A DNA stretch of 64,000 nt from Solanum dulcamara (Eukaryota; Streptophyta; Magnoliopsida; Solanales; Solanaceae): contig NC_077245.1 of assembly GCF_947179165.1 (NCBI RefSeq), positions 12,680,740 to 12,744,739 of the forward strand. The letters run 5' to 3'. This document shows, piece after piece, positions 47,390 through 58,989 of the stretch. The first letter of the stretch is position 1. Each line of letters starts with the position of its first letter. The notes below the pieces were generated by a model. That model saw only the letters and a list, made by a program, of their open reading frames with translations, was not told the DNA's origin and made no database searches. The translations under genes were made by a program, and so were the position numbers.

Positions 47390-48457
47390 ATTATACTGGA
47401 TAGTGACATCATAGTCTTTGAGAAACTCTATCCACCTTCCGCTGTCTTAAATTCAAGTCTTTCTGCGTGAACACATTTTGCAATCTGCGGTGGTCAGTAA
47501 ATACCTCACACCTGACACCATAAAGATAATGCCTCCAGATTTTTAAGGCAAATACTACCGCTATCAACTCCAAGTCATGAGTCGAGTAGTTCCTCTTATA
47601 CACTTTCAACTGCCGTAAAGCATAGGCTGCAACGCTCTTATCCTGCATCAACACATCACCCAAACCTGAATGTGAAGCATCACAATAAATAATGAAGTCT
47701 TTACCTTTGACCGATAGGGTTAAAATAGGTATTGTGGTCAGAAGAGTCTTAAGCTTTTGGAAGCTTTCTTCGCATTTGTCATTCCACTCGAATGGTACCT
47801 CCTTTTTAATCAGTCTAGTTAAATGAGTAGCGATACAAGCAAATTTCTTCATGAACCGACGATAATAACTAGCTAGTCCTACAAAACTCCTAATTTCAGT
47901 CATGGAATTAGGCCGAGCCTAGTTCTTAACTACTTTAATATTTTGTAGGTTACCCCTTCTTTTGAAACAACATGACCCAAAAAAGCAATTGAAGGTAACA
48001 AGAATTCACACTTAGAGAGTTTTGCGTACAACTTCTGCTTTCCTAGAACACCTGGAACAATACAAAGATGATCTGTATGTTCCTGTTCACTCTTTGAATA
48101 TACCCAGATATCATCTATAAACACAATAATGAATGAATCTAGGAATGGCTTGAAAACCCCATTCATCAAATTCATGAAGGCTGCATGTGCATTAATCAAC
48201 CTAAAAGACATCACTAAAAATTTATAGTGCCCGTACCTAGTTCTAAAAGCTATTTTGGGAACATCATCAGGCCTAAGCTTCAATTGATGATACCCAGACC
48301 TGAGATCAATCTTTGAAAAGACTAATGTACCTTGTAACTGATCAAATAGGTCATCAATACGCGATAAATGATACTTATTATGTGTGGTGACCTTATTCAA
48401 TTGGCGGTAGTCAATGCACATTCTTATACTACCATCTTTTTTATTAACGAATAACAC
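47390..48457 (-). pseudogene. pol: chromovirus reverse transcriptase and RNase H
   Basis: The RT frame (48457-47930) shows [32 protein letters not shown] and the catalytic box FIDDIWVYS, in which the first position is Phe as is usual in gypsy RTs. A stop near 47928 separates it from the next frame (47903-47409), which carries the thumb ([13 protein letters not shown]) and RNase H ([35 protein letters not shown]). The text then continues, broken, towards the integrase. Motifs are readable but the frames are interrupted. Confidence 0.87.
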
Positions 48458-49045
48458 CGGAGCACCCTACAGAGAAGCACTGGGATGATGAATCCTTTAA
48501 GTCAATGCAGAAATCTATGTCTCTGTCGGGAGGCATACCAGTCAAATCTGAAGAAAATACCTCTGGGAACTCGCGCACTACCGAAATAGACTCAATAGAG
48601 GGAGACTCTGAATATGGGCCAATTAGGCAAAATAACCCCACCCCACCAGTTTTTTAGCATGGAGAAAGAATATGACCTCTGGCTTAGGTTTGTACACCTC
48701 TTTCCACTCTAACCTTTTCATCCCCGAAATTTCTAGAGCCACAATTTTTGCATTACAATTAAGTGTAACAAAATAGGGGGACAATCAAGTCATGCTTAAG
48801 ATCACATCAAAATCGCTCATGTCTATCACTAAGTCAACCCAAGTTTAAAATCCCTTAAATATCACAAAACAAGTACGATAAACATGGGTGATTATGATGG
48901 ACTCTCTAACAGGGATAGAAACATAGACGGGGGCATCAAGTATATCACACAGTGCATCAAAATCGAAGGCATATTTCACGAACACATAGAATAAATAGAC
49001 CTCGGATCAAATAAAATAGTAGTCGGTCACAAACAAAAATAGTAC
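48444..49045 (-). pseudogene. pol: chromovirus protease and protease-RT linker
   Basis: On the minus strand, linker text FPEVFSSDLTGMPPDRDIDF is readable at 48641-48520. Upstream, broken frames give VDLVIDMSDFDVILSM, the conserved stretch after the gypsy aspartic protease active site. Several stops interrupt it, and I could not locate an intact DSG active-site motif. Confidence 0.7.
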
Positions 49046-49282
49046 ATGTGATTACTGCGTTAGGTCTTGCTAAAAAATGCATAAAATTGAGCCCGGACAT
49101 TCTGACGGGCCACCTCCCTACCTGTGTTGTTCCTCGACCTACACTACCATTACCTCAGCCCCCACAGTCTCTCTTATTTCCTCTTTGCCACTTTGTGGAT
49201 GTACTATACCATTTCCTTCTTCGATCGCGGGTACTACTGCTCTGGCTTATTGGGGTGCTGAAATTATTCCCCGAGAGTGAGG

Positions 49283-49324
49283 ATATTCTCTTCTTATATG
49301 CCTCGATTTTCCACAATTGAAACA
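49283..49324 (-). pseudogene. gag: gag zinc knuckle with last Cys changed to Tyr
   Basis: On the minus strand the text CFNCGKSRHIRREY fits the CX2CX4HX4C nucleocapsid knuckle except that the fourth ligand codon (49283-49285) encodes Tyr instead of Cys. One G-to-A type change explains it. Confidence 0.75.
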
Positions 49325-49439
49325 ACCACAATCAAAAGATATCCTGCTATCTGGGAACGATGCTCATTGACCCTCATAGTTAGATGCTGCTGTGGAGTGC
49401 CTAAAAAAATGTCAGTAGAAGCGGGCAGAGCTGACTGAA

Positions 49440-50510
49440 TTGGCCGGGCTCCAATTAGATCTCTAAAAATTACCTGTGATCTTGGGCTTCTTAGCCAAAG
49501 CCTTGGCCTGCTTATCTCTCCTCACACCCTCTACCTTCTTCATAAATTTAGTGACTTTATTGAAACTCCTGCCTGACGAAGTCATGTAAACTGATAACAC
49601 TTGCAACTCAGGGTTTAACCCTTTCACAAATAGCCTGATCCTCTCTTCCTATGTAGTTATTAGCTGAGTAGCATACTTGGATAGCGCATGAAATTTAGCC
49701 TCATAAGCATCCACCAATATACCACGTTCCAAGTCTATGAACTTATCCTTATTGCGGTCTCTCAAGGTGCGTGGTACATATTTTTTTCTGGAACAAAGCA
49801 TTAAACTAAACCCAAGTAAGTCGGGACAACATTGGTGAATGACACTCTACATAAGCCCTCCACCATTGCTTGACCTATTCTTGTAGCTGAAATGTCACAA
49901 ACTCCACTCCGTGCTTGTGCACTATCCCCAGCTTGTGCAACCTTTCGTAGCAGTCAAGAATGAACTCATAGGCGTCTTCATTCTCAGTACCATGGAAGAC
50001 TGATGGTTTGAGATTTAGGAATTTGGTGAGCATGTCATACTTAGTACCGATCATAACAAGGCCCATAAGTGGTATGAAAGAGGCATCAGTGCCTACCACC
50101 TCATCTACTAGTAGAGCTGCAGTAGCAAAAGAGTGAGAAACAGAAGCTGGTGTTACGGGCATAGTGGGAATTGGGCCAGTTCCAGCCAACTCGCTTAGAA
50201 AGGCCATGATCTGCTGCGCCAGTATGGGGTCCAGAGGGGGAAGACCAGCAGCCCCGTTTTAGTTGTCCTCTAGTGGTTCAGTATTCTCCTCTTCCTCAAT
50301 CTCTATATTCTCCTCTAACTCATTATGGGAAACGGGAGGGGCCTCACCTATGAGTACCTCTTCAACTGGGATCTCCTCCTTAGCTGGTGCTACTCTTCCT
50401 CACTCTCTGTCGCTCTTCCATCTCTTGACTCTACCTTGGCCGCGCCCTTGTACAACTGGCTCTTCCTTCGGGTCAACTAGAGCTATTGGCCGAACACCAT
50501 TATAGAAAAT
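49440..50510 (-). pseudogene. gag: chromovirus gag
   Basis: The clearest frame (50207-49875, minus) contains LKPSVFHGTENEDAYEFILD, typical of the retrotransposon gag core that precedes the capsid helices. The rest of the capsid continues in broken frames towards 49440, followed by a Lys/Arg-rich stretch and the zinc knuckle. The N-terminal part lies between 50510 and 50207. Confidence 0.75.
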
Positions 50511-50724
50511 ATTAATCATATGCGGACAATTGAATGAAAGGAGTTAGATACCAATTTGGATCACCAAATACTAATTGGAATCAAGTCATAGCACGAAGGA
50601 AAGAAGATAGAGAAATGTTTCCTAAAGTCTTGTAGTCTCTCGAAGAAAAGTACACCTCCCAAATATGATATTATGGTATCGATATAGACCAAAATTTCAT
50701 TATAGTCCAATTCATTTTCAACTT

Positions 50725-52198
50725 TGTCATGATTGCGAACCGCCGTGACTGACACCCACACTAATCCTTCGATGGGAGAACTATTTCAACAACCCAACAA
50801 TTTGCTAACGTAGTAAATTAATAAGATAAGGATGCGAAAGCAGTCTTAATCAATAAATAATACTGAGTTCCCATAAATTTAAAAACAATTTAGTTTACAA
50901 CCCAACGTGTACGCGAAATTTAACTCCTAGGAACTGAAATTCGAATGTACCAAAACTCTAACAACATCAAGTCTAAGTCAAGGGAATACAATCCCAAAAA
51001 CATAATCATGAAACTAAATCAGTATTTGAAAGCTAAGTTCTGATAAAAAGACTAGATTAGAAGAGAGAGTCCACAATAGCTTGAAAGAATAGCTCACCTT
51101 TGAATTCGAACACAATCACTCCTCTAGGTGAGGTCTCTCCGCAACTGACTAAATATGTCCTGTACTCAACAAAGACAGAGCAAGTGTAGTATCAGTACAC
51201 AAAATCAACAGTATACTCGTAGAATCACGCGGCTAGCCAGTAAGAGAGTCATGGATAAGTAAACCCGACATAGTAAGCCCATATATATAGAATAACTTAA
51301 TTATTTTCATATTAATCAATACTCAACAAGATCACAGTTAATCAATCCCAATATCATGCACTTTCACATAAGGGTCCTCTCATAGGACTTGCAAATACTT
51401 AATTTGTGTCGGAACGTGACACCCGATTTAAATGTATATCGGAATGTGACACCCGATTCAATTTATGTGTTGAAAGGTGACACCCGATCCAAACATATAA
51501 AGCATCCACAGTTTCATTCAGTAGTCAACATTATGTCACCAAGAACAGGTTCATCACAAAACAGGCCAATAAGTGATCATTTCACAGAATTTCTAGCATG
51601 CTTCTCTATTCATATATACATATACATATAATAAAGTAATTTAGCAAGTACATGAAACCCACATAGAAAAAACAATCATCACCTATCTCGAATTTGAACT
51701 TCAACCACTCTAAGATGCAAGAGCTTTCCCTTTTCGGGTTCGTTCCGCTTGTTCTTGATCTAAAAATAGTAAATACTAACAAATGATCAATATAATGGTG
51801 TATCTTAGTCGGATTATAGAATAATTCCCCTCTTAGACCAACCCATAATCTTAAACCCCCTTCTAGGCCTATTTCCACCATTACCCACAGGACCAAACCC
51901 TTCCACAATGATCACCCATTCTAGCTTATGAATTTTAGGAATTGAATTATGAGTGTAGGGACTAGAACTCCTATCTTTGGCGTGAGAATCCATAGAAAAC
52001 TGATGAAAATAGTCATGGGTCGCCTCCTAACGTCTTAAGAATAATTTTTGTAGAAGAATGTTGTTTTATGGGGGTTTTCCCCGACTTAAGTTGCGACTGT
52101 CCCGCCACAGTGGGACCATCCCGCTCTGGTGGCCCAGCTCTGGCGGTACTAATCCCGCTCTGGTGGAATAGGTGGAGACAGAGAGCTCCTAAAGACAT
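50725..52198 (-). repeat. chromovirus 5' LTR, truncated
   Basis: It aligns with the other LTR from TGTCATGATTGCGAACCG at 50725 to the block GACAGAGAGCTCCTAAAGAC at 52198, then similarity stops. About 340 bp corresponding to 45365-45703, which include the minus-strand start of U3, are missing. The subrepeat unit GTGACACCCGAT occurs at 51406-51505. Confidence 0.82.
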
Positions 52199-52199
52199 T

Positions 52200-52935
52200 T
52201 TTTAAGAATAGCTTTGTGATAGTGTATAATGCAATTTTATAAACTTTTACTTATTTGGTAAGATTGTGTAAAAAATTGGGACTATTTGAATAGTTTTACA
52301 ACTTAATGAGATTTTTATGTTTTTGAGAAAATATACAACATAAAAAATTCGAATTGCATGTTGAAACAAAATTTCAACTTTATCTCTTAATTTCATATCA
52401 CATGGCAATTGGCAAAGGGGCCCTTAAGTCAAATGTTGAGCAAATCTATGCCATTTACATTAGGGAAACTTACATAAATATACTATATTAAGAAAATATT
52501 TATCATTTATAGCAATAATATTTTTTTCACTGGACACTTATAATAAATTTATAATACAGTTTTAATACAATTTTAATACATATTAGCGAGAATAATTTAT
52601 AAAACTCATATAATACAAGTTTTATTCATGGATAATATATTTATCACATACTTTAATACATATAATATGTTGTGTCAATTTCTTAGCAAACAAGTATAAT
52701 ATATTTTAAAACACTTATAATACAATTATATTGCATGCATAATTCACTTTTAATATATGACATATATATCATAATATTGCTATGTATTACTATAAATGAT
52801 AATAAATAAAAAATATCGCTAAAATTAATTACGAAGGATTAGTTCGGATCTAAAACAATGAGATTTTTGCTTGGGAAATTCAAACTAGTGGTTGCTTAAT
52901 GAGCCTCCTAGCTTAATTTAGATTGAAAACAAAAC
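52200..52935. other. AT-rich intergenic DNA, no gene recognised
   Basis: No coding motif. The stretch from 52540 to 52800 repeats variants of taatacaattttaatacata without a fixed period. Confidence 0.4.
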
Positions 52936-52939
52936 CGAT

Positions 52940-53280
52940 TTCAGGGGACGGCGGGGAGGCCGGCTCCACATGACCGCAGTTCCACTGATAATTCCGAGAC
53001 CGGCGAAACACCTAGCGAACCCGCGGTGCCTATTTTGCCCATTCCATTTTCTCATGTTAGCAATGTACAGTGGTCAAATTGGATCATTTTCGTCTCGGGA
53101 CCTTTTACTTTTTTTCATCATGTGGGAGTTAGAATTAATTCCTGTTTATCTACTTCTAGCCATGTGGGGAGGAAAGAAACGTCTGTACTCAGCTACAAAA
53201 TTTATTTTGTACACGGCCGGGGGTTCTGTTTTTCTCTTTGAGATCTTTCTCTTTGAATAAGATCTCAATTCCAGCGACGG
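52940..53280 (+). pseudogene. ndhD: nuclear copy of chloroplast ndhD fragment (NUPT) with GC-rich flank
   Basis: From about 53046 to 53241 the plus-strand frame reads plastid NDH subunit 4 (NdhD): [20 protein letters not shown], then [19 protein letters not shown] and [15 protein letters not shown], an uninterrupted internal part of the transmembrane protein. In the plastid, NdhD is part of the thylakoid NDH complex. Here only about 65 codons remain, without a start or promoter, so it is a transferred fragment. The GC-rich 52940-53045 stretch and the downstream 53241-53290 do not match ndhD. They may come from another organellar or filler source. Confidence 0.85.
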
Positions 53281-53338
53281 TTTCAGATCCGAATGAATCA
53301 TCCTTTCCACGGAGGCCTTGAATGCTTCTTCTTATAAT

Positions 53339-53556
53339 GAAGTCGAGTTATGGCATCGTAGATTAGGGCATCTTCATGTGTCAAAGATGCGAGTCTTAGT
53401 TCCTAGTTTATCTGAATCAGGTGTGTCTGAGTTGCAGTCTTATGTATGTAAGAGGGCTAAGCATATTCTAAAGTAATATTCCTATAGTGAGAGTCATTGT
53501 AGTGTACTATTTGAGTTAGTTCACTCTGATGTACGGGGCCTGCCCCTACTCTTTCT
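53339..53556 (+). pseudogene. Ty1-copia integrase fragment
   Basis: The plus-strand frame reads EVELWHRRLGHLHVSKM, the pre-integrase zinc-binding start, then after a TAA at 53473 continues in frame to CSVLFELVHSDVRG, the start of the integrase core. The Cys pair of the zinc site is partly lost. It is not part of the copia element at 12-17 kb: the text differs and no LTR is near. Confidence 0.75.
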
Positions 53557-54340
53557 TTATCGGGTTATAATGATTTTGCATCAAAAAAGACTTTTCGACT
53601 TCAGGCAGATAAAGCAGCTATCAATATTTTCCCTTGTAATTTTTGCTTTACATTATTTATTGTTACAAGGCCTTTTCATTTATTCATTGTCGTCACACTA
53701 TTCCAATGTTCTTTAATAATATTTGCTAATAAAAAAAAATTAAACTTCAAGTTAGTTGTTTGAACTCAAAATATTATACTATATGATCATCAATTTCTTA
53801 TATCATCTGGACGTCAACTTGTCAGGTAGTGTATTTGTTACATTTGGACTACCTAACTTTCGTTTAAATTTTGTTTCCTGTGGTTAGAAAAGAAACATTT
53901 TGTTGGCTTCACCAAATAATTAACTTATGGCCTTGTAAGTTGATTTACTAATTTACATAAAATTTATTTCTCCATGAGGGATTAAATATTTAGTTGTGAA
54001 ATTGATAATCAGAGTTTAAAATCACACCAATCGATTCGTCATTTTATTAAAAAAATGCTCAATGATAATTCACATATAGAATTGTTTCATGTCAACGAAG
54101 GGTGTTCATAGTTTGATTTTTTCTTAAAAGAAAATCAAACTAATTAATTTGAAATTTTAAATATTGAAATCAAACCAAATTAATTAAGTCAATTTTTCAA
54201 AATTCAAAGTAAATTTGAAGGAAAAATATTACTTCCAAATAATTGATTACTTATTAGGAAAAAAATTACCTAAATACACAACTTATTTTATCATATTCTC
54301 TAAAATTTCCTACCATTTGAAAAAATTACAAAAATTCCTA
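53557..54340. other. AT-rich intergenic DNA, no gene recognised
   Basis: Short copia-like remnants may extend slightly past 53556. Beyond that no motif was found. Confidence 0.4.
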
Positions 54341-54641
54341 CTCTCTTCTATTCTCTAATATATCACTGTACGTGATGTATCGATCGGATACATCACTTTA
54401 TGTGATATATCAGGACGTCTAATATATCACTTTACGCAATGCATCTGTTACACCCCGTAGTTTTGTACCTTGGAATGCTTCTTAAGCTTCTTAAGTTTCA
54501 GGGAAGGCTCTTAAGTTTCTTAGAAGTCGTCATGTGAGTCGGATAATCTATAACACTATCAAATAATCCTAAGGAAAGGAGAAGGAGATACTCCATAAGA
54601 GAGAAGATTGGAAATAGGGTTATAAGGATTTGAAACGAGTT

Positions 54642-54656
54642 GGGGGGGGGGGGGGG
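54642..54656 (+). repeat. G15 homopolymer
   Basis: Fifteen G residues in a row within the LTR U3. Such a run can form a G-quadruplex and is also prone to sequencing or assembly length errors. Confidence 0.85.
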
Positions 54657-54835
54657 AAATAACAAGTCATGGGACTCGACTTACTTGCGTAAGCTACCAA
54701 CTTGAATGTCTTACGTACTTAAGCTACTTGAGTACATGTCGAGCTTAAGTAGCAAGGAATACATAGGCTCTTAAAGTGAGACGAGATTACGAACCCACAA
54801 AAGGAAAATAAGGAGACGACGCGCCTACGTGAAAC

Positions 54836-54913
54836 AAGTAGGTGATGCACCTACTTGGACTAAGTAGGTGATGCACCTGCTTGGACCAAGTAGGTGACTC
54901 ACCTGCTTGGGGT
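54836..54913 (+). repeat. three 26-bp tandem repeats with a palindromic core
   Basis: Units at 54836, 54862 and 54888 each contain AAGTAGGTGATGCACCTACTT or a variant, an inverted repeat in itself. They lie about 110 bp upstream of the LTR TATA box and could be U3 enhancer-like elements. Confidence 0.75.
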
Positions 54914-55024
54914 GGACCCCATGATTACACGTGGCAGCATGTGAGTGGGCGCATGAATGAGGTGGCGCCCTAAGGGGGCTGCCACGTGTCACCCCTAGGG
55001 GCTGCCATGTGTCCCCTCTTAAGG

Positions 55025-55038
55025 ACACATATATATAC
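55025..55038 (+). promoter_or_regulatory. TATA box of the solo LTR
   Basis: CACATATATATACA is followed by an A/C-rich leader with CAGCAACAAAGAAGAG, as at many plant LTR transcription starts. The promoter looks structurally complete. Confidence 0.55.
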
Positions 55039-55969
55039 ATATTTTGATGACTATTAAGTCATTTTCATTCAAAAATCAGCAACAAAGAAGAGAAAAAAAT
55101 GTGAGAAAGAAGAGAAGGCAGCCACGGATTTGGCCAATTTGAGGTAAGCCTCCGACTTTCGTTCCGTGAATTAATTATTTAAGGTATCCCATGGCTACAT
55201 GACGGTGTTTAACAGCGTAAAATTACTATTTGGGGAAGCGAAGAAGGGACGTGAACAACCCATTAATTTTCAGCATGTTAAGATAACTTCCGAGGCAAGT
55301 TTTAGCGAGTTCTAGCAAGGTATGGCTTGGCTCTCTTCTACCACATTTTGGTAAGGGTTTGGAAATGTTATGAAGGTATAAATACGGATTGTAACCATGA
55401 AAATATACATGTTACGACTAAAGAACATTGCAGGTCATGTAAGGGCTGGTTTGACGAGATTTTAACGGGTTAAAATTTGGCTAGAGTCGTTGTTATTGTG
55501 GTGTTGTATTGGGCGTTGTTTTGTAGTATTGCAGGGATGGAGCATGACTAAAAATGATTGTATATGCTGCTGGTTGCAGCCACATGACACCCCGGTTTGT
55601 GTGGTTAAAGATTTTATGAAATAGAGATTGAAAACCCTATTTTGGTATCGTAGTTTTAAGAGGGTTGTTTGGATTTTGTGTTATGAAATATTGAAGTGGT
55701 TTACTTGTATATATGATGCTGATTATTGTTGTTGGTTGGATGCTAAGGTTTGGGGGTTAAAACGGAAGTTTGGATAGGGCAAGTTATAGGGGAGATGCTG
55801 CCTGATTTCCGCTAACTTCAAAACTAGTAATGAACTAGTCTAAGGTAATGTATAAGGGATTGGTTCCTATGGATAATTGGTGGTAGAATTATAAGCTGGA
55901 AAGTCGAAGGTCACTAACCTTAGAATTACTTTCATGTTAAATAGGTTCAAGAGACGACGAGGCGAACGT

Positions 55970-57511
55970 TAGGGCTGTTCAAAACCGTCCGCTACCGATA
56001 ACCCAACCGCAAAATTGGCTTATTGGCTTATTGGTATTGGATTATCGGATTAGCGGATGGAGAATGGATTTAAATTTTATAATTAACGGCTTATCGGTGC
56101 GGATGACGGATTACTCAATTTTGTTATTGGATAAACCGTTAACCCGTTAAGAATTTATTATATTTTATTATAATTTATAAACTTAAAAATAAATCTTAAT
56201 AAGTCAAGCCCATTTAACTAAATAGGCTAAGCCCATTTAGTTAAATAGGCCAGGCCCAAGACATTAGAGTTTAGGTCATTAGTTAAATGGGCCAGGCCCA
56301 AGACATTAGAGTTTAGGTCACTATATTACTATTACTATACAGTCTATACTCTATACCCTAATTTTATTTACCTAAAAGAGTATAAGCCTATAAGGTCGCC
56401 GACTTGCCTCTGTGCTCTATTTGCTCTGTCTCTGTTTCATCTCCATTCTCCCATTCTCAGATTCTCTCATCACCTCTCATCTCTCCGGTGAAATTTCACC
56501 GTCGAGACAAGCAAGACCACGCCGTCGCTTCCACCTCTTCTCGTTCTGTCCTCCTCTACTCACAATGTTTCATGAAGCAAAACTCCAGTGAGGCGGTGAG
56601 CCAACATTGATAGCAGCAACCAGCAAATACGACTCCGGTGGAGCCAACCATCACAGCGATAAGAAGGCGACAGCTAGTGAACGCCGACGAAGACTATAGC
56701 CTGAGATTTCGCCACATTAAAGACAGATCTGGAAAGATCCGTCCAGTCTAGGTTTGTTTTCTTAAATAATCATGAGATTAAATAATAACGAAATATATTT
56801 AGTAAATATAGTTTTCTATTTATAGATGTTTGGTTCATGATTCATCATTGGTATAAATATATATTGGTGAGAACTGAGAATTAAATGAAAAAGTTAGAAA
56901 TACATTCATACATTGGTTAAAAATGAAAAAGTTCTAACTTTTAGTACTCTTTTTGTTTAACATACAGTCATACATTGTTGAAATTCCTTAGCATTGTATT
57001 ATCTAATTTGAAACAGGAGTAATGTTGAAATTCATAATATTAAATTGTTTGATTTAATATGATTTGTATTCATTTGTTGAATGCAGGAGAAGAATGTGCT
57101 TCCAAAAGAAAAGAAAGATGAGCAGAAAGTTGTGGACAGTGGACACTGGTGACTGGACGCTGTTTTCATTTTTGTTTTCTATGGTTTAAAGGAAGAACAT
57201 GAGTTTATCTTTTATAATTTCTGTTTTCATATCTGTATTGAAGCTACATGAGCGTAGGTGTGTTTAATCTTGTAATCTTCTTGACTGCCATCAAATTTTT
57301 TCACATATTGCTTACCTGAAGTAAATGACAGAAATTTTACATGTTACCACTGATACACCGTCCGATAACCGTCCGATAATTGTTAATCCGATACCAAACC
57401 AACCGATATCTTATAGGTTGGCTAGCGGATTAGTACTTTTAAAAGCCGATAACCGTTAAGTCAAACCGTTAAGCATAATAATCCGTCTGATCCGCCCAAT
57501 AAGCAGCCCTA
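55970..57511. mobile_element. hAT-like non-autonomous element, 1,542 bp
   Basis: Inverted ends TAGGGCTGTT and (inverse of the right end) TAGGGCTGCTT are flanked by an 8-bp direct repeat GCGAACGT / GCGAACAT (55962-55969, 57512-57519; one difference). Eight-bp TSDs and TAGGGCTG-type ends are typical of plant hAT elements. Subterminal copies of CCGATAACC and related motifs cluster at both ends, as expected for transposase binding sites. No transposase domain is visible. The interior has a CT-rich leader, a 68-codon frame at 56404-56610 and possible splice sites (acceptor near 57086). Confidence 0.8.
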
Positions 57512-58220
57512 GCGAACATGTTAAGAGTAATCCGTAAGAGGTATGTAAAGCTAACGTTTTCTCCTTTTGGCATAAGTATGTAAAGCTTATTCTTTATCTT
57601 GGCAAGTTTTGACATAAGTATGAAAAGCTAATCTTTCTTTTGGCATGGTCTTTATGAAACAAATATATGAATTTTTTTATGGTTTCAAGGAAGTTCCTAT
57701 TCCTAGAGCCACTAGGATGGCCAATTTCTTGATTTCAAAAGGATATTTTATTACGCTTTGATACGAGTATATAATTCCAGAAGTTCCATTTTGATGTAAT
57801 CCATAGTGACTTTCAAAAGGTACTTGATATGACTCTTGTTTTGATTTTGAACGATAGCTTATTTTAATTATTCCATTGAGCCCCATAATATATTTTGAAA
57901 TATGGAAACGATTTCAGAAAGATTATTTTGACATAGACCATCGTGACATCTAAAAGACAAGCACTATGATTATCGCTCAATTTCTCTTATATGACTTGGC
58001 ATCGGAGTTATGCTATCGAGTCTCTGGAAATGTTTTGTATTTTATATTGCATTTAGTTTCTCACTACTCCACTCGTGGATGCCTCAATACTTCTTTCACT
58101 AAGCCCGAGCCAAGATTTGTTATCATGCGTACTTCTTTGCATTGTTCGCCGTGCCCCGATGTGAGGGGGCAGGTACGACCTGTACATGAGATTTGTGGAG
58201 TTATGATGTGTCATGTACAC

Positions 58221-58246
58221 ATATGATATGATATGATATGATATGA
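58221..58246 (+). repeat. (ATATG)5 microsatellite
   Basis: Five perfect ATATG units within the solo LTR. Confidence 0.85.
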
Positions 58247-58989
58247 TCTGTTATGGAGATATTCCCTACTCTGGAGTTATAATGTGCTGTGGCGCCAGTG
58301 ACGGGGTATTTGTTCACCGAGTCCCATAATGGGGCCGGATACGACATATGTTTTCTGCATACATTATCTGTGGTTATGAAAAACATTTTGGTATTCTGGA
58401 TATTTTGCTCATTTTTGCACCTTCTGTTTTGGTAATGGCTTTACTTATTACAGTCCATGCTTTACATACTCGGTACATTATCCGTACTGACCCCCTTTCT
58501 TCGGGGGCTGCTTTACATGTCCGCAGGTACAGACGCTCGGTTTGCTGATCCGCTCGCCTAGGACATCCACTGTGTTGGTTGGCAGTGCTCCTTTGTCCGG
58601 AGCCCTATTTTGGTACTAACTTTTTTGTTGTACATTTGTACATGTTGGTTAAGGGTACGACGGGCCCTTGTCCCGTCATATGACTAGGCTATCATTCTGT
58701 AGAGGTCTGTAGACTTGTGATGTGGGTTATGTATATATATTTTAGGCTTTGTATTTCGTGATGGCCTTAACGACCCTCTTGTGCTATATCTGTTCTCATG
58801 CGCTCTCTAGTGACCCCTTTTTTGACTCTTACTTTTGTCTATTCTGCTAACACGCTAAGTGGGGCTAAGGGTATGTATGGGTGCCCAACTCGGGCACCAG
58901 TCACGACCTATGGAGTTGGATTGTGACAGCATCGATCGGATACATCACTTTGACGTACGTGATGTATCCAGATTCCACCAAATTTATGA

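Larger units (their letters stand above)
43974..52198 (-). mobile_element. Ty3-gypsy chromovirus (Tekay/Del-like), decayed, one LTR truncated
   Basis: In minus-strand order: 5' LTR (52198-50725, truncated), gag, protease, RT, RNase H, integrase, chromodomain-like region, 3' LTR (45703-43974). Integrase after RT makes it Ty3-gypsy, and a chromodomain after integrase marks the chromoviruses. Every gene carries stops or shifts. The LTRs differ by many substitutions and by an indel of about 90 bp, so the insertion is older than the copia element. The expected primer site and purine tract are not recognisable. A weak GGTATCTAACTCC on the minus strand at about 50545 is too far from the LTR to be convincing. 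Confidence 0.88.
54446..58928 (+). mobile_element. large Ty3-gypsy solo LTR, split by a hAT-like element
   Basis: It starts TGTTACACCCCGTAG and ends GGAGTTGGATTGTGACA, with an exact 5-bp TSD GCATC at 54441-54445 and 58929-58933. Without the 1,542-bp inner element it is about 2.9 kb. The ends and the GTACGACGGGCCC-type 3' region are typical of Tekay/Del-like LTRs. No internal region is present, so this is a solo LTR. It carries a TATA box, three 26-bp palindromic repeats, a G15 tract and an (ATATG)5 run. Confidence 0.85.

Noticed and set aside
49048..49320. Plus-strand frames of 67-90 codons
   Set aside because: They are antisense to the gag zinc knuckle and protease region of the chromovirus.
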